Counted from the stretch's first letter, positions 1 to 9,183 are shown. The stretch: 64,000 nucleotides of DNA from Fimbriiglobus ruber (GCF_002197845.1 NZ_NIDE01000014.1:1178001-1242000), one strand, 5' to 3'. Numbers and translations: made by a program. Notes: a model not told the origin generated them from the letters alone.

Positions 1-437
1 TCGACGGCCCGGCCGAACAGCCCCCGGCCCACGAGCGGGTCGCTCGCGGTCGGGTCCGTGTCCTCGTCGGGCAGGGACTGGACCAGCGTGAGCATCTCGC
101 TCCCGCCGACCCCGTCCCCCGGGCTGGCGTCCCGCCGCCGGGCGACGTCGATGATCTTCCGGCGGGTGATCGTCCACAACCACCCGCGGAAGGAGTCGGA
201 CGGCCGGTCGTGGCGGAACGTGGCGACCGTCCGGAACACCGCCCGGAACACGTCCTGGCCCACGTCGGCCGCGTCCGCCTCCTGCAACCCGCTTCTTCGG
301 CACCACTGGTAAACGAGTGGGCCATAGAGGACAACGAACCGCTCCCACGCGGCCGGCTCCATCGCCTTGATGCGGTGCAGGAGCGACGGGCAGGTCGTCC
401 CTACCCCCGCACTTTCTTTAACGTGAGGATTTGTCAC
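1..437 (-). CDS. ECF-type RNA polymerase sigma factor (3' end cut by window)
   Basis: Reading the minus strand from a GTG at 437 gives an open frame to the window edge, so the C-terminus is missing. The visible residues contain sigma-70 region 2: 'WERFVVLYGPLVYQW', then 'EADAADVGQDVFRAVF' and 'FRGWLWTITRRKIIDVARR', which is the -10 recognition and core-binding helix typical of extracytoplasmic-function sigma factors. The protein would direct RNA polymerase to a small regulon. No ATG lies in a plausible place upstream, and GTG at 437 fits the usual short N-terminus ('...TTCPSLLHRIK') of planctomycete members. Shine-Dalgarno support is poor. Region 4 and any anti-sigma partner lie outside the window. 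Confidence 0.85.
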   Translation of the reverse strand, partial: MTNPHVKESAGVGTTCPSLLHRIKAMEPAAWERFVVLYGPLVYQWCRRSGLQEADAADVGQDVFRAVFRTVATFRHDRPSDSFRGWLWTITRRKIIDVARRRDASPGDGVGGSEMLTLVQSLPDEDTDPTASDPLVGRGLFGRAV

Positions 438-612
438 GCATTGATCCCGTAAGGCGCAAATCGCGAATATAGAAGAGATTATGCCCGCGATCTGCGTCCG
501 AATCCAATGCCGGGGCTTGGAAGTTCAAGCTCGTTAATCATTCACCAGACAGTGCCCCGCAAAAAATTGATCAAGCAACTGAGGTGCTATCAGAGTGTAT
601 TTTGACGAAACG

Positions 613-645
613 CCCGGGTTGCGCGCCGTGGCTGCGCAACCCGGG
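613..645. terminator. Hairpin between the sigma factor and metG
   Basis: A 12-bp perfect stem (613-624 with 634-645, arms cccgggttgcgc / gcgcaacccggg) surrounds a 9-nt loop about 30 bp past the metG stop codon. On the minus strand the stem is followed by a short T-rich stretch (gcgtttcgtc). This is compatible with an intrinsic terminator for metG, although the U-tract is weak. Confidence 0.55.
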
Positions 646-676
646 TCTGTTTCCGATGAACCGGCGGTGACGCGAG

Positions 677-2263
677 TTAACCGATTCGCGGGAAGAGCGG
701 CGTCGGCCTCCCGTCGACCAGGGTCGCGGTCACGCGCAGGTCGTCGGGCTGGGCCTTCAATTCCGCGGCGTCGGCGTAGCAGACGTCGGCCCACGGTTTG
801 GGGAAGTTGAAGCTGGTGTAAATCACCTCGGCCGACTTCGGGATGAACGGCTTGAGCAGGATACTAGCCACGCGGAGCGACTGCACTGCGTTGAACAGCA
901 CCCGCTTGGCAGCTTCCAGATCGGTCTTGACCAGCTTCCAGGGCGCGTTCGCTTCCAGGTACTGGTTGGTCGGCGTCAGGAAGTCCTGGATGATCGCCTG
1001 GAGCGCCTGGTTGTACCGACACGCCTCGACGTGCCCGCGCACCGTCGCCACAAACGCGGCGAGGTCAAGGCCGGGGACTGCCGGTTCCGGCACCTTGCCA
1101 GCCGTGTCGGTAAACACGCCGCCGAGGTTCTTCCACGTAATCGTCATCTCGCGGGAGAACAGGTTGCCGAGGTTGTTCGCCAGCTCGGAGTTATACACAT
1201 CGATGAAGCGGTCCGGGCTGAGTTCCCCGTCCGACGGGTATGGGCACTCGCGGAGGAAGTAGTACCGGAACGCCTCCGCGCTAAACTTCCGGATGATCTC
1301 CATTGGTTCGAGGAGGTAATCCAGCCCCTTCTTCTTCAACTCTTCCAGGCGGGACTTACTGATCTTGTCGCCGTCGAAGTTGACGAACCCGTGCCCGAAC
1401 ACCTTCCGCGGCGGTTCCTCGCCCGCGGCCCACAGCATGGCGGGCCACAGCGCGCAGTGGAACCGAGTGATGTCCTTGCCGATGAAGTGGACGTCCGCCG
1501 GCCAGTACTTGCGGAACGTCGCCTCGTCGTCGCCGTACCCGATGCCGGTGATGTACGTCAGTAGCGCGTCGAACCAGACGTACAGCGTAAATTCCGGGTC
1601 GAACGGTATGTGGATGCCCCACTGCTCGCCGGCCCGCGAGATATTTACGTCGTATAACCCGTCCGTCTGGATCAGGCTCACGATCTCGTTGCGCCGGGTC
1701 GCGGGCTGGATGAAGTCGGGGTTCTCCTCGTAGTACTTCAGCAAGCGATCCTGGAATTTGGACAGCGCGAAGAAATAGCACGGCTCGGACCGCCGGATCA
1801 GCGGCGTTTTGTGGTTAGGACAGAGCCCTTTGTTCTCGTCATATTGCTTGTCGCTTTTGAATTCCTCGCACCCGTCGCAGTACCAGCCCTCGTAGCTCCC
1901 CTTGTAGATGTATCCCGCGTCGTACACCTTCTGGACGAACTTCCGGCAACACTCCTTGTGCCGCGCGTGGCTGGTCTGGACGAATGTGTCGTAGCTGATG
2001 TCCAGCGCGTCCCACACTTCGCGGAACTGGCGGGCCATATCGTCGCAGTACGCCTGGGTGTCCTGGCCGAGGTCGGCCGCCCGCTTGGACACCTTGACCG
2101 TGTTCTCGTCGTTGCCCATCAGGAAGAAAACGTCGTACCCCTCCATCCGCCGGTAGCGGGCCTGGACGTCGGCGCCCAGCTTCTCGAACGCGGTGCCGAT
2201 GTGCGGCCGGCTGTTCGGGTAATCAATGGCGGTGGTCTGGAACCAGCGGGGCTTGGCGGTCAT
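677..2263 (-). CDS. metG: Methionine--tRNA ligase
   Basis: This cytoplasmic class I aminoacyl-tRNA synthetase charges tRNA-Met with methionine. The 528-residue product has the HIGH-type motif as HIGT (residues 21-24) and the KMSKS motif as KISKS (300-304). It has a zinc-knuckle insertion with C129-x2-C132 and C148-x2-H151. The C-terminal third is the helical anticodon-binding domain. The length matches the short MetRS form that lacks the C-terminal EMAP/Trbp111-like tRNA-binding domain. The start at 2263 gives the expected N-terminus just before the first Rossmann strand. It stands alone, and the adjacent barrel gene is divergent. The I-for-M change in KISKS is conservative. Confidence 0.97.
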   Translation of the reverse strand: MTAKPRWFQTTAIDYPNSRPHIGTAFEKLGADVQARYRRMEGYDVFFLMGNDENTVKVSKRAADLGQDTQAYCDDMARQFREVWDALDISYDTFVQTSHARHKECCRKFVQKVYDAGYIYKGSYEGWYCDGCEEFKSDKQYDENKGLCPNHKTPLIRRSEPCYFFALSKFQDRLLKYYEENPDFIQPATRRNEIVSLIQTDGLYDVNISRAGEQWGIHIPFDPEFTLYVWFDALLTYITGIGYGDDEATFRKYWPADVHFIGKDITRFHCALWPAMLWAAGEEPPRKVFGHGFVNFDGDKISKSRLEELKKKGLDYLLEPMEIIRKFSAEAFRYYFLRECPYPSDGELSPDRFIDVYNSELANNLGNLFSREMTITWKNLGGVFTDTAGKVPEPAVPGLDLAAFVATVRGHVEACRYNQALQAIIQDFLTPTNQYLEANAPWKLVKTDLEAAKRVLFNAVQSLRVASILLKPFIPKSAEVIYTSFNFPKPWADVCYADAAELKAQPDDLRVTATLVDGRPTPLFPRIG

Positions 2264-2459
2264 GCGATCTCCGGCGGAATGCGCGGCCCGGCGAAATCAC
2301 GGGCACCGCTTCTTTCTACCAGAGGCGCGGGAAATGGGGGAGGTTCGAGGCGGGGTTACGGGACGCGAAGATAACTTGGTCGAATCACGGGCACAGAGGA
2401 TTTCGTAGGCCCGTGATTTAGGATGCCGTTCCACGACACGTGCGGAGCCACTCGCGAAC

Positions 2460-3638
2460 TTGCCCCCCCTTTTTGCACCCAGTTGGCGTTCCCTCAGCCC
2501 ACCCCCAACGCTATACGCCCCTCGTTGTAACCCGAGAGGGCGCCGTATTCTCCGCTTTTTCACAATTGCCGTTCTGCTCACCGTCGCGTGCTGCGTGGCC
2601 CGCGCCGACGACGCGCCGCCGCCATCTGCTCCCGCCGGGGCGGACGTACCGCCGGCCGTCGCCCCGCCCGCGCCACCGGCCGCGGCCGGGCCGGGGTTGA
2701 GTGCCGCCAACTCCGGGCTGTTCAACGACCCGACGGCGTTCAACGGGATAGGCGGTACGGGCAATCTCTTCCGCGGGCCACAGTATTCGACGACGTGGTA
2801 CGCCCCGCAATCGATCACCGGGCAGGGTGGGAATCTGGGCTACGTCCGCCAGGAACTCTCCGTTCCCATCCCGATCTGGTCCGACGGCGGCGACGTGCTG
2901 ATGGCGACGGGGCGACTGAAGAACTTGCTTTTTGAAACCCATGCCGTTCTGCCACCCAGCGGTCGGCCGTTTCCGGAAGACCTCTGGGACATGAGCGCGG
3001 GCCTGAACTACGTCCACAAGTTCGACAACGGCTGGACCGGCGGGGTCGGCGGCCAGTTCGGATCGGCGAGCGACAAGCCGTTCAACAGCCTGCACGAGAT
3101 CACGCTCGGCGGGAACGCGTTCCTGCGCGTCCCGGCCGCGCGGGACGGCGACTGGTGGATGTTCTCCCTGTCGTACTCCCCGAACGGCCAGGTCGCGTTC
3201 CCGATCCCGGGCGTCGCCTACTCGTGGGCCGCGACGGACCGCCTCCGCATCAGCATCGGCCTGCCGCTCGCCCTCACCTGGCGGCCGGTCGACGACGTGT
3301 ACATCACCATGACGTACGTGCCGCTGAACCAGGTCCGCGCCCGCGCGACGTGGATCTTCCTTCCGGGCGCCAGTCTGTACACCGGGTTCGAGTGGTCGAG
3401 CGAGGGCTTCTTCCTCGCCGACCGGACGGTAGAACAGGACCGATTTTTCGTGAACGAGAAACGACTCATGACCGGGGTCCGGTATTCGCTGACCCCGCGG
3501 TTCACGCTCGACGTGTCCGGCGGATACGCCTTCGACCGGTCGTTCGGCAGCGGTACGAACTCGCTCAACCTGCAAACCGACCGGGTCGACGTGGCGAACA
3601 CGCCGTACCTGTCGGGCAGCGTGTTCTTCCGGTATTGA
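2460..3638 (+). CDS. Secreted or outer-membrane beta-barrel protein (DUF6268-like)
   Basis: The 392-residue product has a basic N-terminus and a hydrophobic export signal around residues 30-48 (LRFFTIAVLLTVACCVARA). A proline/alanine-rich linker follows, then alternating amphipathic strands rich in aromatic and glycine residues ending in Phe-Arg-Tyr, as expected for an outer-membrane barrel. It resembles DUF6268 proteins common in planctomycetes, whose function is not known. The open frame starts with TTG at 2460 and has no good ribosome site, so the true start may lie inside the first 25 codons. It is divergent from metG across about 200 bp. The family name is my recognition from overall pattern and needs a profile search. 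Confidence 0.7.
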   Translation: MPPLFAPSWRSLSPPPTLYAPRCNPRGRRILRFFTIAVLLTVACCVARADDAPPPSAPAGADVPPAVAPPAPPAAAGPGLSAANSGLFNDPTAFNGIGGTGNLFRGPQYSTTWYAPQSITGQGGNLGYVRQELSVPIPIWSDGGDVLMATGRLKNLLFETHAVLPPSGRPFPEDLWDMSAGLNYVHKFDNGWTGGVGGQFGSASDKPFNSLHEITLGGNAFLRVPAARDGDWWMFSLSYSPNGQVAFPIPGVAYSWAATDRLRISIGLPLALTWRPVDDVYITMTYVPLNQVRARATWIFLPGASLYTGFEWSSEGFFLADRTVEQDRFFVNEKRLMTGVRYSLTPRFTLDVSGGYAFDRSFGSGTNSLNLQTDRVDVANTPYLSGSVFFRY

Positions 3639-3753
3639 CGTGTTCTTCCGGTATTGAACAGAGTCACTTCGCTACACGTCCTCGCCTTACTCTCGTGTAC
3701 AATTAATGTGGCCTCATGCCGAGAAGGCGATTGTGTTCGTTCGGGGGAGAGCG

Positions 3754-6207
3754 ATGAAGCCTGTATGGCTGCTCGATGGCGACGACGTGATCCGGTTCCA
3801 AAGTGACTCGGCCGGGTTTGTTCGGTTTGTTAATAACCTGCTAGCTGCGCAGGCTCGGGCCGTAAGCCTCCAAGACAGGCACCTTCACCTCAATCAAAAA
3901 GATACTGAAGCGGATGGTGGAGTGGATGCGGTGATTGATTGTGCGGTACCGGGCGATCCGACTGGACGATTGGGAGTGCCGACTTGCTGGCAGTTTAAAG
4001 CGAGCCCGACCACCAATATCAAAGCCCGAGTCCCCAAGGGTGAGGAGGGCGGCCAAGAAGTTGCTTTACGCCAAGAGGTCAACAAGCCTTACGTGCGCCG
4101 TCTCATCGAAGGCGGACACGGTTACCGGTTCTGTATTGCGGACGACCTGGCCGCCGAGAAAAAGGGAGCGTGGGAGGGATGGCTACTCAACGCGGTTCGG
4201 GCGATCCACCCGACAGCACCCGCGCCCCAAGTATTGACGGCTTCGGACTTGGCCCATTGGGCGAACCGTTACCTTCTACTGGTCCGGGAGTATTCCACCG
4301 TAGCCCTGTCGGCCGTTTCCAGTTTGTCGGAGTGGCAGCGTGAATTCACGGCAATCACTCCGACATTTGTACCGGTCGGGCGTTGGGATCAAACCGCGCA
4401 AATGATTCGGGATCATGTCGGTACACAGCACCCGGTAACAACAATCCTCACGGTCCAAGGGGAGGCGGGGGTCGGTAAGTCGCGATTCGTTTGCGAAGCC
4501 CTGTTGGTCAACGAAGGGCTCCACGCATTGGTGGCGGTCACGAGTGACGAGAAAGTAGCTCTTGAGTTCGCCCAACACGTCTCGCGTAATCCTCAAACCC
4601 GAGCGATATTGGTGGCGGACGAATGCTCACTGGAATACCGCGATCGACTGGAACGACTGTTGCCGGCGTGTGGCAATCGGTTGTGTGTGGTCGCCATCGA
4701 CAACAGCCTCAAGCGGCAAGGGGCGAGCGGGGAGATGCGGTTGGAGCATCTTCAGCCGGGCGACATCGAAACGATTCTGGAACGTAACTTTTTGACACTG
4801 CCTGCCGACCGTCGCCGTAGTTATGCCAGCCTTGCACAAGGGTTCGTGCGGCTCGCAGTCGACCTGTGCCGACGTGATTGGCAGGTTCCGGCAGACGGCC
4901 GTATCGATTCGCTGTTCGGATTTTTCCACGATCACTATCTCCGAAAGCGACTGCAACCGGAGGAACTACAGGCGGTCGAACTGGTCTCACTCTTGCCGCG
5001 GATCGGATATCGTGACGAGGTGGGTCATGAGTTGGAGCGCGTGTGTGCCCATCCACAAATCGCATTGCGACCGATCGATGTCGTGCAGGTCGCCACGAAG
5101 CTGAAACAGTCACCCGGATTTATCGCGTTTGCGGGTCGGTACTTGTATGTCACCCCGAGGCTCATTGCCAAAGTCGCTTTCGAAGCGGCTTGGAATCGTT
5201 GGGTCGGTCCGGACCCAGATCGCTTTTTAGGACACCTCGCTCCCGAATTCCTGGACCGGTTCATCGAGCGAGTCCAAGTCGACGGCACGGAGCCGATGCG
5301 GGCGATTGTCTCGGATTTTTTTTTCGCATGGGCCAGCAAACTCGGGCCGCCGGATTTGGGCCGTGAAGATTCCATCCTTCGACTCGTTCGATTGGTTGAG
5401 GTCCGGCCGAACGACTTTTTGCCCGTTTTACGCGGATTACTGGAACGGACACCCATTGATGAGTTGCGGGGCAGACATTCGGCCAGTGAAGAGGGAGCGC
5501 AAGCCCGGCGGCAGCTCGTTTGGCTGGCTGAGAAGGTGGCCTGCTTCCCCGAATTCTTTTCGGACGCCGAGCGGATATTGCTACAACTGACTCGCGCAGA
5601 GACGGAAGCCGATCTGGGCAACAGCGCTTCTCGGGTTTGGGCCTCTCTATTCAGGATCGTTCTCTCCGGTTCGTCGATCCCGTTTCCCGAACGGCTTTCA
5701 CTCTTGGAACGACGATTAGAAAATGCCGATTCCGTGTTGTTAACTCTTGCGCTGGGGCTTCTCGACGAAATATTCGTTGACGGCCCGGTTTGGCGCCTGG
5801 CGGCCCCCCCGTGGTTTCTGGGAGACTTCCGCCGGAACAGTGGGTTCCAGAGAACACGCAGCATCTGCACGAATGTCGCCAAGCAATGCTCGCGTTGGCG
5901 GCGCGCCTCGCGGCGTCCGGCGGCTCCACTGCTGACCGCGTCAAAATGCTTATTATCGAGCGACTCTTTCCGCTTTTACGGGCGGGATTTCTGGCAGAAG
6001 TTCGTGCAATCATCGACCCCGCCCCGCTTTCGGACGCCATGCTCGCGCGCCTCGCGGCAGGGATCGAGGAGTTCCTGGAAATCTTTTGTAAGCCGCATCG
6101 GGGTCCTGATAACGAATATTATCCCCGCGCCGTATCTCCCGCGCAGGAAGAGCAGCTGCGAGATTGGAATCGGGCCCTTGTTCCGAACGGGATTCACGGC
6201 CGGCTAG
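3754..6207 (+). CDS. PD-(D/E)XK nuclease/STAND-like NTPase, N-terminal part (frame breaks at 5804-5810)
   Basis: ATG 3754 has a strong purine-rich ribosome site (gggggaga) just upstream and is preferred to ATG 3706. Residues 1-130 carry a restriction-endonuclease-fold signature: E52-x-D54-G-G-V-D58, then Q80-F-K82, the E/D...QxK pattern of Mrr/Cap4-type nucleases. Residues 220-400 form a P-loop NTPase with Walker A GEAGVGKS (236-243) and a Walker B-like LVADE (D289, E290). A long helical region follows. This domain order (effector nuclease, STAND ATPase, helical sensor) is that of Avs-type antiphage proteins; a defence role is inferred. Homologous coding ends near 5810. From there to the stop at 6207 the frame reads nonsense, while the true continuation is in the next frame (5790-7520). 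With the frames joined the product is about 1255 residues. Confidence 0.75.
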   Translation: MKPVWLLDGDDVIRFQSDSAGFVRFVNNLLAAQARAVSLQDRHLHLNQKDTEADGGVDAVIDCAVPGDPTGRLGVPTCWQFKASPTTNIKARVPKGEEGGQEVALRQEVNKPYVRRLIEGGHGYRFCIADDLAAEKKGAWEGWLLNAVRAIHPTAPAPQVLTASDLAHWANRYLLLVREYSTVALSAVSSLSEWQREFTAITPTFVPVGRWDQTAQMIRDHVGTQHPVTTILTVQGEAGVGKSRFVCEALLVNEGLHALVAVTSDEKVALEFAQHVSRNPQTRAILVADECSLEYRDRLERLLPACGNRLCVVAIDNSLKRQGASGEMRLEHLQPGDIETILERNFLTLPADRRRSYASLAQGFVRLAVDLCRRDWQVPADGRIDSLFGFFHDHYLRKRLQPEELQAVELVSLLPRIGYRDEVGHELERVCAHPQIALRPIDVVQVATKLKQSPGFIAFAGRYLYVTPRLIAKVAFEAAWNRWVGPDPDRFLGHLAPEFLDRFIERVQVDGTEPMRAIVSDFFFAWASKLGPPDLGREDSILRLVRLVEVRPNDFLPVLRGLLERTPIDELRGRHSASEEGAQARRQLVWLAEKVACFPEFFSDAERILLQLTRAETEADLGNSASRVWASLFRIVLSGSSIPFPERLSLLERRLENADSVLLTLALGLLDEIFVDGPVWRLAAPPWFLGDFRRNSGFQRTRSICTNVAKQCSRWRRASRRPAAPLLTASKCLLSSDSFRFYGRDFWQKFVQSSTPPRFRTPCSRASRQGSRSSWKSFVSRIGVLITNIIPAPYLPRRKSSCEIGIGPLFRTGFTAG

Positions 6208-7520
6208 TGAGCTTGATCGGACAAGAGCCGTGGCACCAGCAGTTGAACGGGGACGGCGCGGCCTGGCAAAGCGCCGTGGACGAGTTGGCCGGGGAGCTAG
6301 TACGTTCTCGTTCGGACCTGGATCGAGAACTCCCATGGTTGGTATCGCCCGAAGCCAAAGGAGCGTTCCGTCTCGGGGAAGCCCTTTGCAACGCGGATAC
6401 CGAGGACGGGCTTCTCGATCGGATGCTTTCGGACGTTCCGACTTCGGGCGGGACCCTGCTCGCGCGCGGATACCTGCACCGGCTTCCGGCGGTGCGCGCC
6501 ACGGCACTCGCGCGGGCAAATCGTCTCCTCGATCGGCTGCAAGCCGAAAACCCGCGAGCGGCCTTCGACGTACTCTGGTCGGCGGGCGATGAGGTCTGGA
6601 AAGTCGAACGGCTATTTCACATGATCGACGCCGGCGGTCTACCCGCCGAGTTCTTGCGCGGGCTCCAACACGGCGTTCGAGATCGTTCGCTCCGGATCGA
6701 TGAATTGGTTGGCGCGGTCAAACGACTCGTCGCAGCGGCTGAGAACGGGAACGATCAGGCCCCTACAGTGGCCATCATCCTTCTGCACACATGGTCGCGG
6801 AGCAATCAGAAGTTTGTCGACGCGGACGGCCTTCTCAAGAGCGAGGAAATGCGAGCCCTGTTACCCAAGGTGCTGGAACAGAGTCTCGCGGATATGAGAA
6901 GCGTGGCAGACTTCTGGATGAAGTTGGCCAAAGACTGGGCGTCTACGGACCCCGAACCAGCCGTTCGATTGGTCGTTCGGGCGATACTGAATGAAGATTA
7001 TGGCACACGAACTTGGGCGAAGAACTGTCTCCTAGATTTGGCGAAGGCGCATCCCGATACAGTCATGCAGGCTGTGGGAGACTTGATGTTGAGCCCTACA
7101 GGTTCATGGCTGTTTCGAATCGATAAATTTTCAAGCTTTATTGGCATAATCCCTGAGAACATCGTTCGAAAATGGCTGCTTGAAACGGGAGTGGAAGGAG
7201 CCCGCACACTCGCGCGACACCTTGCTCCTCCCTATTTGGACCGAGACGAGAATCCGGTTGTCCCGTCGTTGACAACCCACGTTTTCGAACGGTTCGAAGC
7301 GGACGACGAAGTGTTTGATGAGTTCTGTGCGGGGGTGCACTCCGGTCGGGTTCGCGTCGGAAATATTGCGGCCACATACGAGCAGCAAGCTTACGTTGCT
7401 CGTCAGTTCCTTGATCACCCGCTGAAGCGTGTGCGCGAATGGGCTTCGACAGAAATAACATCTTCACGCCAGCAGGGCGCATTCTGGCGGCAGCGTGATG
7501 AGGAAGCTATTCGGCTGTAA
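5790..7520 (+). CDS. C-terminal part of the nuclease/STAND-like NTPase protein
   Basis: This 576-codon frame continues the preceding protein after the C-run at 5804-5810; the join reads ...LAAPPVVSGRLPPE.... It has no ribosome site or credible start of its own, so it is best read as the distal half of a roughly 1255-residue protein. It consists of helical, leucine- and alanine-rich repeat-like segments without catalytic motifs. It ends in an acidic/basic tail (WRQRDEEAIRL). In Avs-like proteins the C-terminal helical array senses the phage trigger, and that role is inferred here by analogy. Codon use matches the upstream half, which supports one gene rather than two. Confidence 0.7.
   Translation: MAPGGPPVVSGRLPPEQWVPENTQHLHECRQAMLALAARLAASGGSTADRVKMLIIERLFPLLRAGFLAEVRAIIDPAPLSDAMLARLAAGIEEFLEIFCKPHRGPDNEYYPRAVSPAQEEQLRDWNRALVPNGIHGRLVSLIGQEPWHQQLNGDGAAWQSAVDELAGELVRSRSDLDRELPWLVSPEAKGAFRLGEALCNADTEDGLLDRMLSDVPTSGGTLLARGYLHRLPAVRATALARANRLLDRLQAENPRAAFDVLWSAGDEVWKVERLFHMIDAGGLPAEFLRGLQHGVRDRSLRIDELVGAVKRLVAAAENGNDQAPTVAIILLHTWSRSNQKFVDADGLLKSEEMRALLPKVLEQSLADMRSVADFWMKLAKDWASTDPEPAVRLVVRAILNEDYGTRTWAKNCLLDLAKAHPDTVMQAVGDLMLSPTGSWLFRIDKFSSFIGIIPENIVRKWLLETGVEGARTLARHLAPPYLDRDENPVVPSLTTHVFERFEADDEVFDEFCAGVHSGRVRVGNIAATYEQQAYVARQFLDHPLKRVREWASTEITSSRQQGAFWRQRDEEAIRL
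5804..5810 (+). other. Run of seven C at the frame change of the nuclease/NTPase gene
   Basis: In the upstream frame the run is read as C CCC CCG, which fits the X XXY YYZ layout of a -1 ribosomal slippery heptamer. Slipping back one base moves translation exactly into the frame used from 5811 to 7520. A missing C (seven instead of eight), real or from sequencing, would look the same, and transcriptional slippage on the C tract is also possible. Confidence 0.6.
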
Positions 7521-7576
7521 ATTGTAAATGCGTCAGCCGTTGCTCGGGGTTTAGGTTTACGTTTTACTTACAGCCG

Positions 7577-7608
7577 CCGTGCGGAAGACGAATTGCTCTC
7601 CCGCACGG
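7577..7608. terminator. Hairpin between convergent genes
   Basis: An 8-bp perfect stem (ccgtgcgg 7577-7584 with ccgcacgg 7601-7608) lies between the end of the NTPase gene and the end of the convergent PQQ gene. Neither strand has a clear T-tract, so this is only terminator-like. Confidence 0.35.
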
Positions 7609-7623
7609 TAGCCTCAAATCCTC

Positions 7624-9045
7624 TCACTTCGTCCCGATGCACACCACACATGTCGGCTTCCGGGCGAGCGGGCCTTCGAGGTTGCACGTCGCCACGTACA
7701 GCTTGCCGCCGTGGGCGGTCACGCCGCCGTAGACCATGCCGGGGGCGCGGACGGCCGGGTCGGCGCCGAGGTCGAGCTTCCACTTGCCGGCGCCGTCCTT
7801 CAGGTCAATTGCGTGGATGACGCCGTTGAGATCGCCCGCGTACACCACGCCACCAGCCACGGCCGGCGGAGCGAATAGTGGCGTCTTCGCCTCGTAAATC
7901 CACCGGCGGTCGCCGTCGGCCAGGTTGAACGCCCGGACCTTGCCGTCGGTCGCCGTGCAAACTGCCAGGCCGTCCGCCAGGGCGACGCAGCCGACGATGC
8001 CGCCGGGCACGTCCTTCGTCCACTTCGGGGCGCCGGTCGCCAAGTCGAACGCCGCCAGATTCCCCTTCGCCCCCTTGAGCTTCGTGTAGTAGTAGCCGAC
8101 AGAACTACCCGAGACGACCACGGTGTTCCCGAGGACCGAGGCGCCGCCCCACGGGTTCAGGGCGAGCGGCTTCGTCCAGAGCGTTTCGCCAGTCGCGGCG
8201 TTCAAGCAGTAAAGTGCCCGCTCGCCGACCTTCTCCTGGTCCAGGTAGCTCGTGCAGACGAGAACCTTGTCCCCGGTCACGCACACCGGCGCGTCCACGT
8301 GCCACTTGACCTCGCCCTTCTTCCAGACCACCTTCGGGGCCGGCTTGAGCAGGTCGTCCTCACTCGGCGGGACAGCCAGGTCCTTGTCCTTCTTCTTGTC
8401 CTCCTCGAACTTCGCCAGGAGCTGCTTCCACTTCTCGTCCTGCAACTTCTCGATCTCGGCCGGCGTGTACTCTTTCCCGTCGAGCGTCACCTTGGTCAGG
8501 TCGACGCACAGCACGCCACCGGCGCCGGCGCCCATGTACACCTTGCCGTCGGCGACGGTCGGGGCGCCTTCGAGGTGGATGAGGTCGCCGGGCATGGGGA
8601 GTTGCCAGATCGGGCGGCCGGTGTCGGCCGTCAGGCAGTGGAGGACGCCGCCCGAGTCCTGGTGCATGCCGTCGCCGAACACGAGGTAGTTTCCGGACAC
8701 CGCCGGGGACGACACGGACGCGAGCCGCAAATACGGGGCCGATCGCGCCCAGGTGGCCTTCGGTTCGCCCGTCCCGCCGGCGGGATAAAGGGCGATCGCC
8801 GGGCGGTTGAACGCCCCGAGCCCGGACAAGTACACGCTTGTTCCGACCGGTACCGGCGAGGCGACGAAGTGGTCCTGCGACCGGATCGTCCAGAGGACTG
8901 CCGGGGCGGCCGGGCCGGGTTGGTTATCGGTGTTGCCGGTCCGCTGCGGGTTCCCGCGGTACGTGGCCCACGGCCCCGGGTCGGCGGCCGGGAGGGGAGC
9001 GGCGAGGGCGGCGAGGATGGCGAGGGCGGCGAACCGGGTCGGCAT
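7624..9045 (-). CDS. Secreted PQQ-like beta-propeller protein
   Basis: The 473-residue product has a signal peptide (residues 1-21, cleavage near PLPAA-DP). Repeated propeller blades follow, with typical strings such as 'VLHCLTADTGRPIW', 'LYCLNAATGETLW', 'LAAFDLATGAPKW' and 'IHAIDLKDGAGKW'. These are PQQ/BamB-type blades, widespread in planctomycete periplasmic proteins. No PQQ-dependent dehydrogenase active-site signature is evident, so a scaffold or unknown binding role is more likely than quinone catalysis. A highly charged lysine/aspartate-rich insertion lies mid-protein, around residues 195-235. The gene is convergent with the NTPase gene and co-directional with rpmA, from which a strong terminator separates it. 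Confidence 0.85.
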   Translation of the reverse strand: MPTRFAALAILAALAAPLPAADPGPWATYRGNPQRTGNTDNQPGPAAPAVLWTIRSQDHFVASPVPVGTSVYLSGLGAFNRPAIALYPAGGTGEPKATWARSAPYLRLASVSSPAVSGNYLVFGDGMHQDSGGVLHCLTADTGRPIWQLPMPGDLIHLEGAPTVADGKVYMGAGAGGVLCVDLTKVTLDGKEYTPAEIEKLQDEKWKQLLAKFEEDKKKDKDLAVPPSEDDLLKPAPKVVWKKGEVKWHVDAPVCVTGDKVLVCTSYLDQEKVGERALYCLNAATGETLWTKPLALNPWGGASVLGNTVVVSGSSVGYYYTKLKGAKGNLAAFDLATGAPKWTKDVPGGIVGCVALADGLAVCTATDGKVRAFNLADGDRRWIYEAKTPLFAPPAVAGGVVYAGDLNGVIHAIDLKDGAGKWKLDLGADPAVRAPGMVYGGVTAHGGKLYVATCNLEGPLARKPTCVVCIGTK

Positions 9046-9120
9046 GACCGAATACCATCGGGTGAGGAGAAAGCGACTGTGTGGGGAGTTGATACTAACC
9101 GGCGGGGGATGTGACGGAAA

Positions 9121-9158
9121 GTCGCGAAGCCCCGACCGTGGGGTCGGGGCTTCGCGAC
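9121..9158 (-). terminator. Strong rpmA terminator hairpin
   Basis: A perfect 16-bp stem (9121-9136 with 9143-9158) has a 6-nt loop. On the minus strand it is followed by TTTCC. It begins 25 bp past the rpmA stop codon, so it most likely terminates rpmA transcription and shields the downstream PQQ gene. Confidence 0.75.
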
Positions 9159-9183
9159 GTCTTGCTCGGGATCGGCGACCGGG

